Source: an uncultured Collinsella sp. (lineage in GTDB: Bacteria; Actinomycetota; Coriobacteriia; Coriobacteriales; Coriobacteriaceae). Taken from it: DNA of 14,743 nt. Below the pieces are notes generated by a model. It was not told where the DNA came from, did not search any database, and was given only the letters and a program-made list of their open reading frames with translations. The first letter of the stretch is position 1; each line of letters starts with the position of its first letter. Below, in pieces: positions 14,689 through 14,743 of this stretch. Position numbers and translations under genes: made by a program. The stretch is from the NCBI GenBank assembly GCA_900550415.1, contig URSO01000056.1:1-14743 (forward strand). The letters run 5' to 3'.

Positions 14689-14743
14689 TGGTAGCCCGTA
14701 CCAGATTCGAACTGGTGATCTCCGCCTTGAGAGGGCGGCGTCC
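14689..14743 (-). tRNA. tRNA-Glu (CUC), 3' part, cut by the window end
   Basis: The minus strand shows the anticodon stem CCGCC/GGCGG around the loop CTCTCAA (anticodon CUC at 14729-14731), a 5-base variable loop, the T arm ACCAG-TTCGAAT-CTGGT, the 3' acceptor strand ACGGGCT, discriminator A and an encoded CCA (14689-14691). The ACGCCGCCCTCTC stretch is typical of actinobacterial tRNA-Glu. The D arm and 5' acceptor strand lie outside the window. Confidence 0.93.

Overview
The window looks like chromosomal DNA of a high-GC Gram-positive gut actinobacterium, most likely a Coriobacteriia member close to Collinsella. This rests on GC-rich codon use, strong GGAGG-type ribosome binding sites, and the gene set (GltBD, Nramp transporter, Hrb-like flavin reductase with rubredoxin, SmpB, tRNA-Glu). 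The genus is an inference from style and could not be checked by search.

Layout. Positions 1-1493: an amidohydrolase gene on the minus strand with a strong terminator behind it. Positions 1494-3062: a minus-strand gene for an AbiEi-like/DUF559 PD-(D/E)XK nuclease, with two copies of a 59-bp palindromic element on each side. Positions 3063-3770: a hypothetical protein. Positions 3771-4123: a gene-free stretch with small repeats and a palindrome. Positions 4124-10296: the glutamate synthase operon gltB-gltD on the minus strand. Positions 10297-10623: a divergent control region with a 53-bp hairpin and a mntH-type promoter that overlaps a DtxR/MntR-like palindrome. Positions 10624-11880: an Nramp metal transporter on the plus strand. 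Positions 11881-12193: three more copies of the same 59-bp palindrome, exactly 80 bp apart. Positions 12192-13213: a rubredoxin and a flavin reductase (two halves of an Hrb-like electron-transfer unit) with promoters, operator-like palindromes and a terminator. Positions 13214-14591: smpB overlapping a TPR-like gene. Positions 14651-14743: a terminator and the 3' part of tRNA-Glu(CUC).

How the genes work together. GltB and GltD form the NADPH glutamate synthase that assimilates ammonia. The flavin reductase and rubredoxin probably form a short electron-transfer chain for oxygen or nitric oxide defence in an anaerobe. MntH imports Mn/Fe and is probably repressed by metal. SmpB rescues stalled ribosomes.

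The most unusual content is the seven-copy palindrome family. Each unit is a 17-bp arm, 25-bp loop and 17-bp arm. Neighbouring units are separated by 21 bp (22 bp in one case), giving an 80-81 bp period. Paired arms show compensatory or wobble-conserving changes, and the loop has a polarised core (TAGACC..GTTTT). The nuclease gene is bracketed by two unit pairs and lies almost exactly between 23-bp direct repeats. That makes it a candidate for a repeat-plus-nuclease system or a repeat-borne mobile cassette. No transposase, CRISPR array or phage gene was seen.
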